This document shows positions 48,463 through 59,303 of a DNA stretch of 64,000 bases, piece after piece (positions within the stretch are counted from its first letter, which is position 1; each line of letters begins with the position of its first letter). The notes under the pieces were generated by a model. The model did no database searches. It was not told where the DNA came from and saw nothing but the letters and a program-made list of their open reading frames with translations. A program made the position numbers and the translations under genes. Source of the DNA: Malania oleifera (lineage: Eukaryota; Streptophyta; Magnoliopsida; Santalales; Ximeniaceae); assembly GCF_029873635.1 (NCBI RefSeq), contig NC_080419.1:69917823-69981822 (forward strand), read 5' to 3'.

Positions 48463-48769
48463 CTAGGTTACTTGGTTCTGTAGACTTTAGAGTATAGCGG
48501 AAGCAATACCAGAGTATAAGGAAGAATTTGAGGTTTGTCCTGTAGTCTAGGTACAGGATTTTCTGTAGTGGTTTCTGTGTTTTTCCTAGTATGACGATTT
48601 CAGAAAAATCATAATAAACTATCATCGGGTCGTGTGTCTAGGTTGCAAAACTGGATTTTGTACTAAGATTGAGAAAAGTAGTTAATTATAAATATAGGAT
48701 TTGAGTAGCATGAAATCGATAGGTTCTGTGCAGAAGATAAGGTTCTTAAGTGTGTTTTTGTTTTTCAGG

Positions 48770-49778
48770 ATGGATCCAGGAAGTAGTAGTATGAATGCTG
48801 GGAGGGATGGAGCAAGACCTTCCAATATAGGAGGTGCTGATACTGATGCTGTTCTGCACAACGTCACCCAGCAGGTGATGGCTGAGATGGCCAGGAGCTC
48901 TGGGGAGCGTGGCTATTCGATTGAGCAGTTTACGCGGATGAAGTCCCTATCCTTTGCTGGAGGAGATGACCCGATTGTAGCTGAGAATTGGGTCCAGGAT
49001 ATTAAAGAGAAGCTGGTTGTGCTTCCATGTACGGAGAAACAGAAGGTGGTATTTGCATCATTTAAACTAACAAGGGAGGCGAAGCATTGGTGGAGATTAG
49101 CGTGACTAATAGAGGAGTAGAGGCCAGTTCTAGTGCCGGTGACTTGGGATTGATTCAAGGAGCTATTCTTTGAGTGATTTTTCTTTTGTTGTTCAGAGCG
49201 CGAAGGCAATAGAGTTTTTGCATCTGGTACAGGGGCAGATGACCGTATCCCAGTACGCAGCTCGGTTTATCGAGTTGTCATGTTTCACTCCACATCTAGC
49301 ACCTGATGAAGAGAAAAAGGCTAGGAAGTTTGAAAAGGGGTTAAGGCAAAACTTGTTTGAGCAGGTGATTGGTTTCAGAGCTCAGATATTTACACAGGTT
49401 GTAGACAGAGTTACGATCATTGAGAGTGGTATTCAAAGGGATTTAGTAACTCGGAGTCAAAGGAAGAGGCCGTCGCCTCAAGGTTATCAGGCTGGCTCCA
49501 GTAGGGGTCCATGGAGAGGAGGTTGTGATAGAGGAGACTAGAGGCCGATAGTAGGACCTCGGAAGTACCAGGGTATGCAAACCTTCCCAGTGTGCCAAAC
49601 ATGTGGGGGACATCATTCGGGGGAGTGCCTGGCAGGGAGAGGTGTATGTTGCTAGTGTGGGAGACCCGGCCATATGACGCGTGCATGCCTGAGGTTGCAG
49701 AACCAGGTTCTAGCTCCTAGGCCTTATTGGGGAGGACATCAGGCGCCTCGTGGAGGCCAGTAGAGGAATGTAGCCCCA
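48770..49778 (+). pseudogene. Gypsy gag (broken)
   Basis: ATG at 48,770 (MDPGSSSMN) opens the gag. The FTRMKSLSFAGGDDPIVAENWVQDIKEKL and LTREAKHWW blocks are the retrotransposon gag domain. A stop at 49,105 and a frameshift lead to the 49,170-49,541 frame (QGQMTVSQYAARFIELSCFTP, then EEKKARKFEKGLR). Past another stop, two CCHC knuckles remain at about 49,590-49,690 (CQTCGGHHSGECL, and C-CGRPGHMTRAC with one position turned into a stop). No longer translatable as one protein. Confidence 0.88.
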
Positions 49779-50446
49779 GTGCAAGTTTATGCACTAACGC
49801 CGGGTGATGCTGAGGCTGCTGCGGATGTGGTGACAGGTACATTTACTATTTTATCATATCTAGTCATTGCTCTTTTTGACTCAGGTGCTACTCATTCTTT
49901 CATCTCTGCTTCTTATGTTAAATTATCTGAGAGTGAGACTCAGTCATTAGATATAGCGTTGTCAGTAGCTACACCATCAGGATCAATGATCAGATGTTAG
50001 AGGGTACTTAGGGGCTATCCGATAGAAGTTCAGGGGAAAGTGTTACCATCTGATCTGATTGTATTTGATATGTGTGGGTTTGATATAATATTGGGTATGG
50101 ATTGGTTGGCTTCCAATTATGCCAACATTGATTGTCGTCAGAAAAGGATAATTTTCAGACCCCCTGGTACGCAGGAATTTAGATTCATTATTTCATGGGT
50201 ACGTGCTCCAACGCAGCTGGTGTCAGCCATGCAGGTGAGAAGATTACTCCTGGACGGAGGTCAAGGGTTTATAGCATTTGTGAAAGAAATATCTGAAAAT
50301 GAATTGAAGATTGACAGCACCCTAGTGGTACAAGAATTTCCAGATGTTTTTCCAGAGGAATTACCTAGGTTGCCTCCTGAACGCGAGGTGGATTTTCCTA
50401 TAGATTTGTCTCCAGGGACTGCACCGATCTCTAAGGTTCCCTAATG
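49779..50446 (+). pseudogene. Gypsy protease and linker to RT
   Basis: QVYALTPGDAEAA leads into the retropepsin: LFDSGATHSF active site, VATPSGSM, a stop at about 50,000, then FDIILGMDWLASNYANIDC. The linker QEFPDVFPEELPRLPPEREVDF is intact, followed by TAPISKVP and a stop. The same frame as the second gag frame. It is closely related to the minus-strand protease at 5,835-6,515. Confidence 0.9.
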
Positions 50447-51291
50447 CATGGCTCCAACTAAATTAGGAGAATTAAAAGAGTAGTTGCAAGACTTGCTGAA
50501 CAAAGAGTTTATACGACCCAGTGTATCGCCATGGGGAGCTCTAGTGTTGTTTGTAAAGAAGAAAGACAGATCTTTGAGAATGTGTATTAATTATAGAGAA
50601 ATCAACAAAGTTACTATTAAGAATAAATATCCTCTACCATGATTTGTTTAATCAGCTCCAGGGTACACGAGTATATTGCAAGATCGACCTCAGATCTGGG
50701 TATCATTAAGTGAGAGTAAAAGCAGAGGACGTCGTGAAGATAGCCTTTAGGACCAGGTATGGGCACTACGAGTTTCTCGTTATGCCTTTTGGTCTGACGA
50801 ATGCCCCAGCCGTGTTCATGGACTTGATTAATAGATTTTTTCACCAGTATCTAGATCAGTTTGTAGTAGTTTTCATTGATGATATACTGGTGTACTCGAG
50901 GAGTTTTGAGGATCATGAGGTGCATTTGAGGCTAGTGCTGTAAACACTCAAGGAGGAGAAGCTTTACGCTAAATTTAGTAAGTGTGAGTTCTAGCTTGAG
51001 AAGGTTGCATTTTTAGGTCATGTGATCTCAAGGGACGGTATTTCAATGGATCCCAGCATGATTGATGTGGTGGTGAATTGGGCCAGGCCAAGGAATGTGC
51101 AGGAAGTTAGGAGTTTCTTAGGACTGGCAGGTTATTATCATCGTTTTGTTGAGGGGTTTTTAGTTTTATCAGGACCTCTCACGGGCTTAACTAGGAAGAA
51201 TGCCAGGTTTGTGTGGGATGAAGAATGCGAGCAGAGCTTCCAAGAATTAAAGCAACGGCTTGTCACTGCACCAGTACTGACAATTCCATCG
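50447..51291 (+). pseudogene. Gypsy reverse transcriptase (frameshifted)
   Basis: Fingers region at 50,447-50,640 with [31 protein letters not shown]; a stop and frame change near 50,640-50,710. The palm follows in the 50,710-50,943 frame with [19 protein letters not shown] and the catalytic FIDDILVYS at 50,872. A stop at 50,941 precedes the thumb/connection ([37 protein letters not shown]). It ends abruptly at LTIPS near 51,291, where RNase H should begin. Confidence 0.92.
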
Positions 51292-52303
51292 AGAGGTGAT
51301 GGCCATTTGGGTGGTGGTTGATCGGTTGACGAAGACAGCGCACTTTCTACCCATTAAAGTCAGCTACCCTATAAACAGGTTAGCAGAGATTTATATACAG
51401 AAGATTGTTCGACCCCATGAAGTGCCGGTATCCATAGTCTCAGACTGTGACCCTCATTTTACGTCACAATTTTGGAAGAGTCTGCAGGAGGCTTTGGGGA
51501 CTCAGTTAGCATTCAACACTACTTTCCACCCTTAGACTGATGGTCAGACTGAGAGGACAATCCAGATATTAGAAGATATGCTTCGTGCCTCTGTGCTAGA
51601 CTTTGGAGGTAGTTGGATTCAATTTTTGCCGCTAGTTGAATTTGCTTATAATAACAGTTATCAGACTAGCATCGACATAGCACCCTATGAGGCATTATAT
51701 GGTAGGAGATGCCGATCTCCTCTTTTTTGGGATGAAGTAGGTGAAAGGCGAGTTTTGGGTCCAAATATAATTTAGCAAGCATGTGATAAAGTCTGACTTA
51801 TTCGAGACAGGATCAATGCAGCGCGGAGTTGGCAGAAAAGCTACTCAGATACTCGCCACCGAAAATTGGAATTTGAAGTGGGTGATCATATATTTTTTAG
51901 AATAACTCCACTCAAGGGGATCTTGAGATTTGTGAAGAAGGATAAGTTAAACCCTAGGTTTATTGGCCCATTTGAGATACTTGAAAAGATTGGGTCAGTA
52001 GCCTATCGGCTAGCTTTACCGTCATCTCTATTTCAAGTTCATGACGTATTTCATGTTTCTATGCTAAGGAAATACGTCCTAGATCCTTCCCATAACATCA
52101 TTTATGTAGAACTGGAAGTCAGTGAGGCTTTAGCATATGAAGAAGCTCCAGTACAGATTTTAGATAGAAAAGAACAAGAATTGCGCAGTAAGCAGATACC
52201 ACTAGTAAAAGTTCTATGGAGAAACCAAGCAATTGAGGAAGCCTCGTGGGAGCTTGAAGATGAAATTAGATGGAAATATCCCCACTTGTTTGATGAATTC
52301 TAG
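51292..52303 (+). pseudogene. Gypsy integrase core and chromodomain-like tail
   Basis: The frame enters in the middle of the integrase catalytic core ([16 protein letters not shown]) with no HHCC zinc domain before it. The second catalytic Asp is in VSDCDPHF, and the catalytic Glu in the TDGQTERT segment just after a stop at 51,535. YNNSYQTSI and YGRRCRSP are typical of gypsy integrases. The C-terminal part (PRFIGPFEILEKIGSVAYRL, VFHVSMLRKY) ends with VQILDRKEQELRSK and VLWRNQAIEEASWELEDE, a chromodomain-type tail, pointing to a chromovirus. Broken by stops at 51,535 and 51,773. Confidence 0.9.
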
Positions 52304-52553
52304 TATTGGTGAATATGCTAGGATGGTAATTTTATTTTGTTGAGTCCAGTGTAATTGTAATGTAGAGTATAGGTTAGGTAGTATTTTTGGTTTTGGGGGA
52401 AATTTTCTTTTATGGTTGTAATCTCCCAGGACTACCCATGTAACCATGGTATTCCTCTACCAAAAGGGATGACAAGTAATAAAATAAGTAGACCATTTAC
52501 CTTTGAGAAGGAAGGATCACATGAATAAGTGAATTTCGAGGACGAAATTTTAT

Positions 52554-52565
52554 AAGGGGGGAGAA
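52554..52565 (+). other. Polypurine tract of the gypsy element
   Basis: AAGGGGGGAGAA immediately before the 3' LTR start TGTAGTGACC at 52,566; the standard second-strand primer position. Confidence 0.88.
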
Positions 52566-54567
52566 TGTAGTGACCTAAAGAATAGTGGTATTTAAATAAT
52601 TAAGAGGGATAGAAATGGAAAAAGAACAGAAGGAGACGGCAGACTTCACATTCATTGATGACATTGCTCTTTGGGGGTAATAACTGAAAATTTTTCCTTG
52701 GTCCTCGTCGACGAGTACAAGGGATTTGTCGATGAGGGTATAGCAGGACCTCGTCGACGAGGGCGATCTTCGTCGACAAGAAAATTCCGAGAGGATGTTT
52801 GGGCGACTCTGAATTTCATCGAAGAAGGGCAGGGCTCGTCGACGAATTGTCTCTTGACCTCGTCGACGAGGTGATGTGGCTCGTCGTTGAAGGCCACAGT
52901 ATAAATAGCGTAAACTTGGTTTATACGCATAATTTTTGGCATAAATCTATTCTCTCTCTCTCTCTCTCTCTCTTGGACAGTCCTTCCTCCCTTTTTCTTC
53001 TATTTTGGCCCCGTCAGTCACCGAATCGACAATCTGAGGCCACCATGACGCTCCTAGCGGAGTTCTCTTCAAGTCTGCTGGGGCGGATCGTCAGTGGGAT
53101 TGAGTCGAATTTCTCCCTAGAATCAGGGTAAGGTCTTTTATATAGTTTTTGGCCTTTTGGCAGTTGTAGGAAATGATGTAGGCTAAGAAATATTGATATT
53201 ATGTTCTAATAAATGTGGTTTTCAGGGTGGGGAATAGGAAGTCTTACGGGTGTAGGACCAGTATACGATAGTGGCTTTTCGACAGTTAGGTAAGGGAAAC
53301 ATACTATACAAGGAAAACCTAGTATGATTTCATTATGAAGTTTATGTTTTTACCAGATTATTATTCAGAGCAGAAGTTTATGCAATTTATTAATAATGTT
53401 AAAATATTTTAAATTATTGTGTGGCATGAGAGCAAGAATACAGTATAGAAACATGTTTTTTCAGTATTTTCAGGAATATGTTTTACATAATATATAAACA
53501 GTGATATGCCTTTACAGTATCTTTCAGAATACCATGATTTTATAGTTTTACAGTACCACGACATACAGATTTACAGTTTATCTTAGAAAAATATAGTTTA
53601 TATAGTTACAGATTATTACAGTGTCATGGTTTATACAGTTATTACAGAATCATGGTAAAACAATTGGTTGTATATAGAAACGTATTATATAGTATCAGAC
53701 CCTGATGGAGCAGATAGCAGAGCATGGTATCGTAGCTACAGATATACAGATACTTAGTTCATAGTGCAACCACTTAACTCAGATAGTAAGTGGTATGAGG
53801 TCAATCATGCCTAGTTGTGGACAGGCTCCCCATCAGATATGGGTTGAGGAGGGCTGATCTGACCGAGGAGTAGAGTAGTTTACCCTGATAGGCTAGCCAG
53901 GATAGATCCAGCCTTCGGGCCACACAACCCTGTCATGAGGGGTTAAATCATGACATACAACCATACATGGAAATATTCTCAGATATTATAGTATTATCAA
54001 ACTTTCCGAAATAGTAGTATTATTATGAAAAGTAACTTCATACAATTTGACATGTTAAATTATGTAGTTAAAGGTTTTATAATATGTTATGTAGTATCAG
54101 CATTTTTAGATTTAGTTATTTGTACTACTCTCAACTCAAATTAATTTTTACAGATCCATATCTCAGTAGCCAAACACTAGTGATAGCATGTTTCGTCTTA
54201 CTGAGCTTTGGCTTATCCCAGTGTTGAACTATGCTTTTTTTCAGGTGAGCCAGTTAGGCAAGTGGAGCAGGCTCGCAGATAGAGGAGCTGTTAATTTTCC
54301 TTTTTTAAGGGTGATTGTTTTTAGGGTACAATTTTGTTAGCCCTGGTATTGGTAAGAGTAGTTCTCAAGAGAACAGTGAAATATGTAATATTTGTGGAAT
54401 ATTTAGACACTCTGGTATTGTACATTTTTTGGATTGTGTTTATATGGATTTCGCTTCCGGCTGTCTAGCTTGATGGTTTGGTTTAGTTTAGTAGGTATCA
54501 GAGCATTATGAATTTTATAGTATGTATATAAAAAAAAAAAAAAACCAATTAAAGACAGGTCGTTACA
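52566..54567 (+). repeat. 3' LTR of the gypsy element
   Basis: TGTAGTGACC to GTCGTTACA, 2,002 bp, collinear with the 5' LTR. Its TCGTCGACGA motifs (about 52,700-52,890) are better preserved than in the 5' copy. TATA box TATAAATA at 52,900-52,907. Confidence 0.92.
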
Positions 54568-54572
54568 GATTG

Positions 54573-57181
54573 GCCCACATGAGTGAGAAAGGATTAGCTC
54601 TACTAGGAAGGAAAAGTCTACTATGTGGACTAAAAAGTACACTTCTGAAAAGGTGTACTCATTGTTTGTTAGGGAAGCAGAGTAGAGTTTCCTTCAAGAA
54701 TTCCCCTCATTCGAGAAAGTCAGAGATACTGGATTTGGTACATTTGGATGTGTGTGGCCCTATAAAGAGGAGAACACTTGGTGGCTCTAGATACTTTGTG
54801 ACCTTCATAGATGATCATTCAAGGAAGTTGTGGGTATATACCTTGAAGTCAAAAGACCAAGTGTTGGCTGAGTTCAAGCAATTTCAAGCCCTAGTTGAGA
54901 GACAGACTGGGAAGAAACTAAGGTGCATCCAGACTGATAATGGTGGAGAGTATTCTAGTCCATTTGATGATTATTGCAAACAACAGGGTATTGGACATCA
55001 AAAGACTCCTCCGAAAACTCCTCAATTGAATGGCATAGCAGAAAGGACGAACAAAACACTTGTTGAGAGAGTGAGATGTTTACTTTCACAAGCCCGGTCG
55101 CAAAAATCCTTTTAGGGGGAGGCTTTGAGCACTGTTATTCATGTGATAAATGTTACACCCTGTGTTCCTCTATAGTTTGATGTGCCAGATCGAGTTTGGA
55201 CAGGTAAGGATGTTTCTTATAATCACCTGCGTGTTTTTGGGTGTAAAGCATTTGTATATATTCCAAAAGATGAAAGGTCCAAACTTGATGAGAAAACATG
55301 ATAGTGTATATTCCTTGGCTACGGTCAAGATGAGTTTGGATACAAGCTTTATGATCCAGTTGAGAAGAAAATTGTGAGAAGCAGATATGTCATATTTTTA
55401 GAAGATTAAATGATTCAGGATATTGAGAAGGTAAAGAAATCTAAGTCTTAGCAGGGTGACAGTTTGACTGATGTGGATCGAGTTCCTTTGAAGAATTTTC
55501 CATCTCAAGTTAAGAATGATGTTCAGGATGACCACCAGGGTAGAGGTGATGTGGACGTTCCCTTATAGGCTCTAGGAGATGTTGAGACTAATGAGCAGTT
55601 GACAATGCCAAAGATTCCACCAGAGATTCCATCTAGGAGGTCATCCAGAGACCGACATCTTTTCACTCAGTATTTAGCAGAATAGTATGTGTTATTGACT
55701 GATGAGGGAGAGCCCAAAGTTTTTCAGAAGCTATAGAAGATGAACACAAGACAGAGTGGGTTGAGGCTATGCAAGATGAGATGCATTCATTGCATGATAA
55801 CCACAACTTTGAGTTAGTGAAGCTACCTAAAGGAAAAAAAAAAAGCTTTGGATAACAAGTGGATTTACAAGAAGAAGCCAAATGAGTTCTCTTCATTGCC
55901 ATGGTACAAAGCTAGATTGGTTGTAAAAAGGTTCAGTCAAAGAAAAGGTATTGACTTTGATGAGATCTTCTCTCCAATTGTAAAGATGTCATCGATTCGT
56001 ACAGTACTCAGCTTAGCAGCTAGTCTTGACTTGGAAGTTGAGCAGATGGATGTGAAAACTGCCTTCCTTAATGGTGATTTGGAGGAAGAGATTTATATGA
56101 AGTAGCCAGAGGGTTTCAGAGTGAAAGGGAAAGAGGATTATGTGTGTAAGCTGAAGAAAAACCTATATGGTTTGAAACAAGCACTGAGACAGTGGTATAA
56201 GAAGTTGAGTCTGTTATAGGGAAGTAAGGCTACAAGAAGACAACTTCTGATCACTGTGTATTTGTTCAAAAATTCTCTGATGATGATTCTATTTTCTTAC
56301 TGCTTTATGTGGATAACATGCTGATTGTTGGCAGGAATTCTTCAAGGATTGACCAATTGAAAAAGCAATTGAGTAAGTCATTCGCTATGAAGGATTTAGG
56401 GCCAGTAAAGAAAATTCTTAGCATAAGAATCAATCGTGACAGGAGTGCCAAGAAGTTATATTTGTCACAGAAGGAGTACATTGAGAAAGTGCTTTAGAGG
56501 TTCAATATGGACAAAACTAAAGTGGTTAGCTCTCCTCTTCCTACCCACTTCAGACTAAGTACAAAGAAATTTCCTTCTACAAATAAAGAAAAGGAAGACA
56601 TGGAAAGAGTTCCTTACGCCTCAGCAGTAGGAAGTTTGATGTATACAATGTTTGCATAAGACCAGATATAGCCTATACAGTTGGTGTAATTAGTCGATTC
56701 TTATCAAATCCGGGAAGAGAGCACTGGAATGCAATGAAGTGGATCATGAGGTATCTTTGAGGCACTTCCAGTTTGATACTTGGTTTGGGAAATGGACAAC
56801 CATTGTTAGTTGGCTACACAAATGCAGATATGACTGGGGATGTGGATACTCGTAAGTCTACTTCGGGCTATTTGATAACTTTTGCAGGTGGGGCTATAGC
56901 TTGGCAATCGAGACTTCAAAAGTGTATTGCTCTTTCTACGGAAGAGGCAAAGTTCATTGCAGAAATGGAAGAGACTAAAGAGTTGCTATGGGCAAAGAAG
57001 TTCTTGAGAGAACTCAGTTTCAAGTAGCAGAGGTATGTGCTGTTTTGTGATAGTCAGTGATATTCATCTTGCTAAGAATTTCAGTTTCCATGTAAGATCA
57101 AAGCACATTGATGTATGATACCATTGGATCAGAGATGTGTTGAACGATAAGCTAATAGAACTTGAGAAGGTTCACACTGAT
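54573..57181 (+). pseudogene. Tork-like copia integrase, RT and RNase H (broken)
   Basis: The rest of pol of the element at 45,276. GAG-pre-integrase (LAHMSEKG ... CTHCLLGKQSRVSF), integrase core with LDLVHLDVCGP (Asp), QTDNGGEYSSPF (Asp) and QLNGIAERTNKTLVERVR (Glu), then the RVFGCKAFVYIPKDERSKLD region. RT has KARLVVKRFSQRKGIDFDEIFSPIVKMSSIR, the QMDVKTAFLNGDLEEEIYM block and LLYVDNMLIVG at about 56,300, where the second catalytic Asp of YVDD is replaced by Asn. RNase H keeps GYTNADMTGDVD and LSTEEAKFIAEME. Many stops and frameshifts. Cut near the end of RNase H by the element starting at 57,182. Confidence 0.93.
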
Positions 57182-59147
57182 TGATTACGCGTGCAAATTG
57201 CGTAATTGGGCACTTTAACTCGGTCTTTACGGCGTATATTTTTAATTAAATGTCCAAAATTTTCCAATATTTTAATAAAGTGCCAAAATTATCATTCTTG
57301 AGTTTTATTGTGCAATTTACAAGTTTTTAATAATTTTTTATTGCTGGAAAAGTCCTGAGAACCAAAACTGACACATGTTCGTATTTCATACATAACTTTT
57401 TTTTCTGAACTCCAATCGAGGGGATTCAAATTTTTGGAGAAAGAGAAAAGGATTATTTACAACTTTCATGTTTTGAGTCTTGTGAGACACTAGCTTCAAA
57501 AGGGTCAAATATTGCGGTGAACAGAGAGCAAAAATGTGACCCGGCCATGCAAGCCGGGTTGGGTCAAGTTGTCGGGTCTGGTTGGCTAAACCGGGTCTAG
57601 GGCTTCCCCCAATCTCTTTTAAATTCTTCTTCTTCTCTCCCTTCTTTCCTAGACAGCCCTATGGGCTGCTCTCCATCTTCCTCTCCTTCTGCCTCTTCTT
57701 CTTCTTCTTCTTCTTCATTCTCTTCTTCTTCTCCTACTTCAATTTTCTTTTATTCTTGCCTCTCTTCTCTACCCTCTATTCTATTCTATCTTTCCCCTTG
57801 GGTCTCTGTTCAAACTACCAGCCCCCTTCTCTGCCAACAGGTTCTCCAGCCGGCAGCAGATCCTCTCGGCCACTCTTCCAGTCTCTCTGCAACTTAGCAC
57901 AGCTCCGGCCACACCAGCTCCAGTCGAAGACCCAACACAGTAGCTCTCCACCCTCTGTCCTCTCTCCAGCGAGCAGCCTCCTCAGTTGGAATCAGCAGGC
58001 TGCAACCAAGTCCGGCAGCCCAACCAGACCACAGACCAGCCAATGATTTAGAACAGAGCATCTCCAGCTCCGGCCATTCTCCAGCAGCCAAGCTCCGGGG
58101 ACTCTCTCTCTCTATCTCTCTCTCCTTTTTTTTTTCTATCTCTTTCTTTTATTTATTTATTTATTTACTTTTTTGTATTGAAAGGTTGGACATGGTTAAA
58201 TTAGTATTAAGGTTTATTTTAGATTTTAAATAATTGTTAAGTTGTTTTTGCCTTTGGAAAATTAAATTAGTTGTGTTTTTTTGTTCAAGATTATTTTTTT
58301 ATTTTTTTGTTGAAACTCAATTTAGATTAGGTTCGGTTTTATCAAAGTTTGTATTTTTCTTATGGTTTTTTGTTTTATTGATGCAGTGAGCCACCATGGA
58401 ATTAATTTAACCTGGAAATTGTGTATTGTGAGCATGAGTGGCTAAGTTTGGTAGCTCAGGTTGTGGGTCAATGTCGTTTGTTTTCCATGGTTTATTAGTT
58501 GTCCTAAGAAATTATTGTTAAACTTTTATTTGGTTAAAACCGAATAGTGAAGGCATCGTTGATAAATTGCTGGCTCTTATTTCTTGTTTTGTTGTTGACG
58601 ATAGGCGCATCAAAACCTTGATTTAATCTAGGATTTTAATCAACTAATTTTTACATAAAATTTGGTTGATGCTTAATGAGAGTTTTTATTTTCTTCCATT
58701 TGGATGTGGCCAATTTACTCGATCTTTAGTGAAAAAATTTCATCTTATTAATGCCTTGATTGGATTAACAAGAAAAGGAGTAAGACCTAGGAAATTAGTA
58801 AACGGTGGAAGCAAACAGATGTTGAACCCGTAACCCAAGTGTTTGGTAAAATTGTTTCAGTTAATCTGTTTAGTTTTGGTTGCGTTATTAGATTTGCATT
58901 TTTGGGGAATTGATAAAATTTCAGTTTCATTTTGATAGTTTACTCAAGCTTCTCTCACTTTGTTTACTATTTTCAAAATCGTAAAAGATCAAAAAAAATT
59001 TCAAACCCTATTTTTCAGCAACAGGATTTCACTAAACTTGCATAAATACTTTGATACTCAGTGGTCCCTGTGGAATACGATCCTGGACTCATCCTTGATA
59101 CAACTTGACACTTCTGCACTTGGAAGCACAACTCAGAACGAGTCAAG
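57182..59147 (+). repeat. 5' LTR of the Athila-like element
   Basis: From TGATTACGCG at the insertion edge to about GAGTCA before the primer site; right edge approximate. Contains a long pyrimidine-rich stretch with CTT/TCT runs (about 57,620-57,760) and a (CT)n tract near 58,105-58,125. These generate the serine/phenylalanine-rich spurious frames there. Confidence 0.65.
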
Positions 59148-59151
59148 TTTT

Positions 59152-59170
59152 TTGCGCCGTTGACGGGGAT
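59152..59170 (+). other. Primer binding site, tRNA-Asp type
   Basis: GCGCCGTTGACGGGGAT is a near match to the plant tRNA-Asp 3'-end complement (GGCGCCGTTGCCGGGGA type), with one internal difference. Typical of Athila and related elements. Confidence 0.72.
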
Positions 59171-59303
59171 CAATTGGTGTCATCGAAGTGTTTCTCAGAT
59201 TTCAGAGAGGTGTTATAGAGCTGTGAACGTCTTCACAGCCTGGGTGATATCTACTTCCTCTCCTTTGACCTATTTGCTTTTATTGCATTTATACTAAGTT
59301 TGT

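Larger units (their letters stand above)
46453..54567 (+). mobile_element. Ty3/gypsy chromovirus-like (Tekay-type) element with both LTRs
   Basis: 8.1 kb flanked by CATTG (46,448-46,452) and GATTG (54,568-54,572), a 5-bp target duplication with one mismatch, inside the Tork-like element. The LTRs are 46,453-48,446 and 52,566-54,567. There is a tRNA-Met type primer site at 48,451 and a polypurine tract AAGGGGGGAGAA at 52,554-52,565. Gene order is gag, protease, RT, integrase, chromodomain-like tail, which is the gypsy order. The LTRs look roughly 90% identical by eye over their first 200 bp, with many CG-to-TG/CA changes, so the insertion is not recent. RNase H and the integrase zinc domain are deleted. 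Confidence 0.93.

Noticed and set aside
57582-58091. Ser/Phe-rich frames in the Athila-like LTR
   Set aside because: Pyrimidine-rich LTR sequence without domain; overlaps on both strands.
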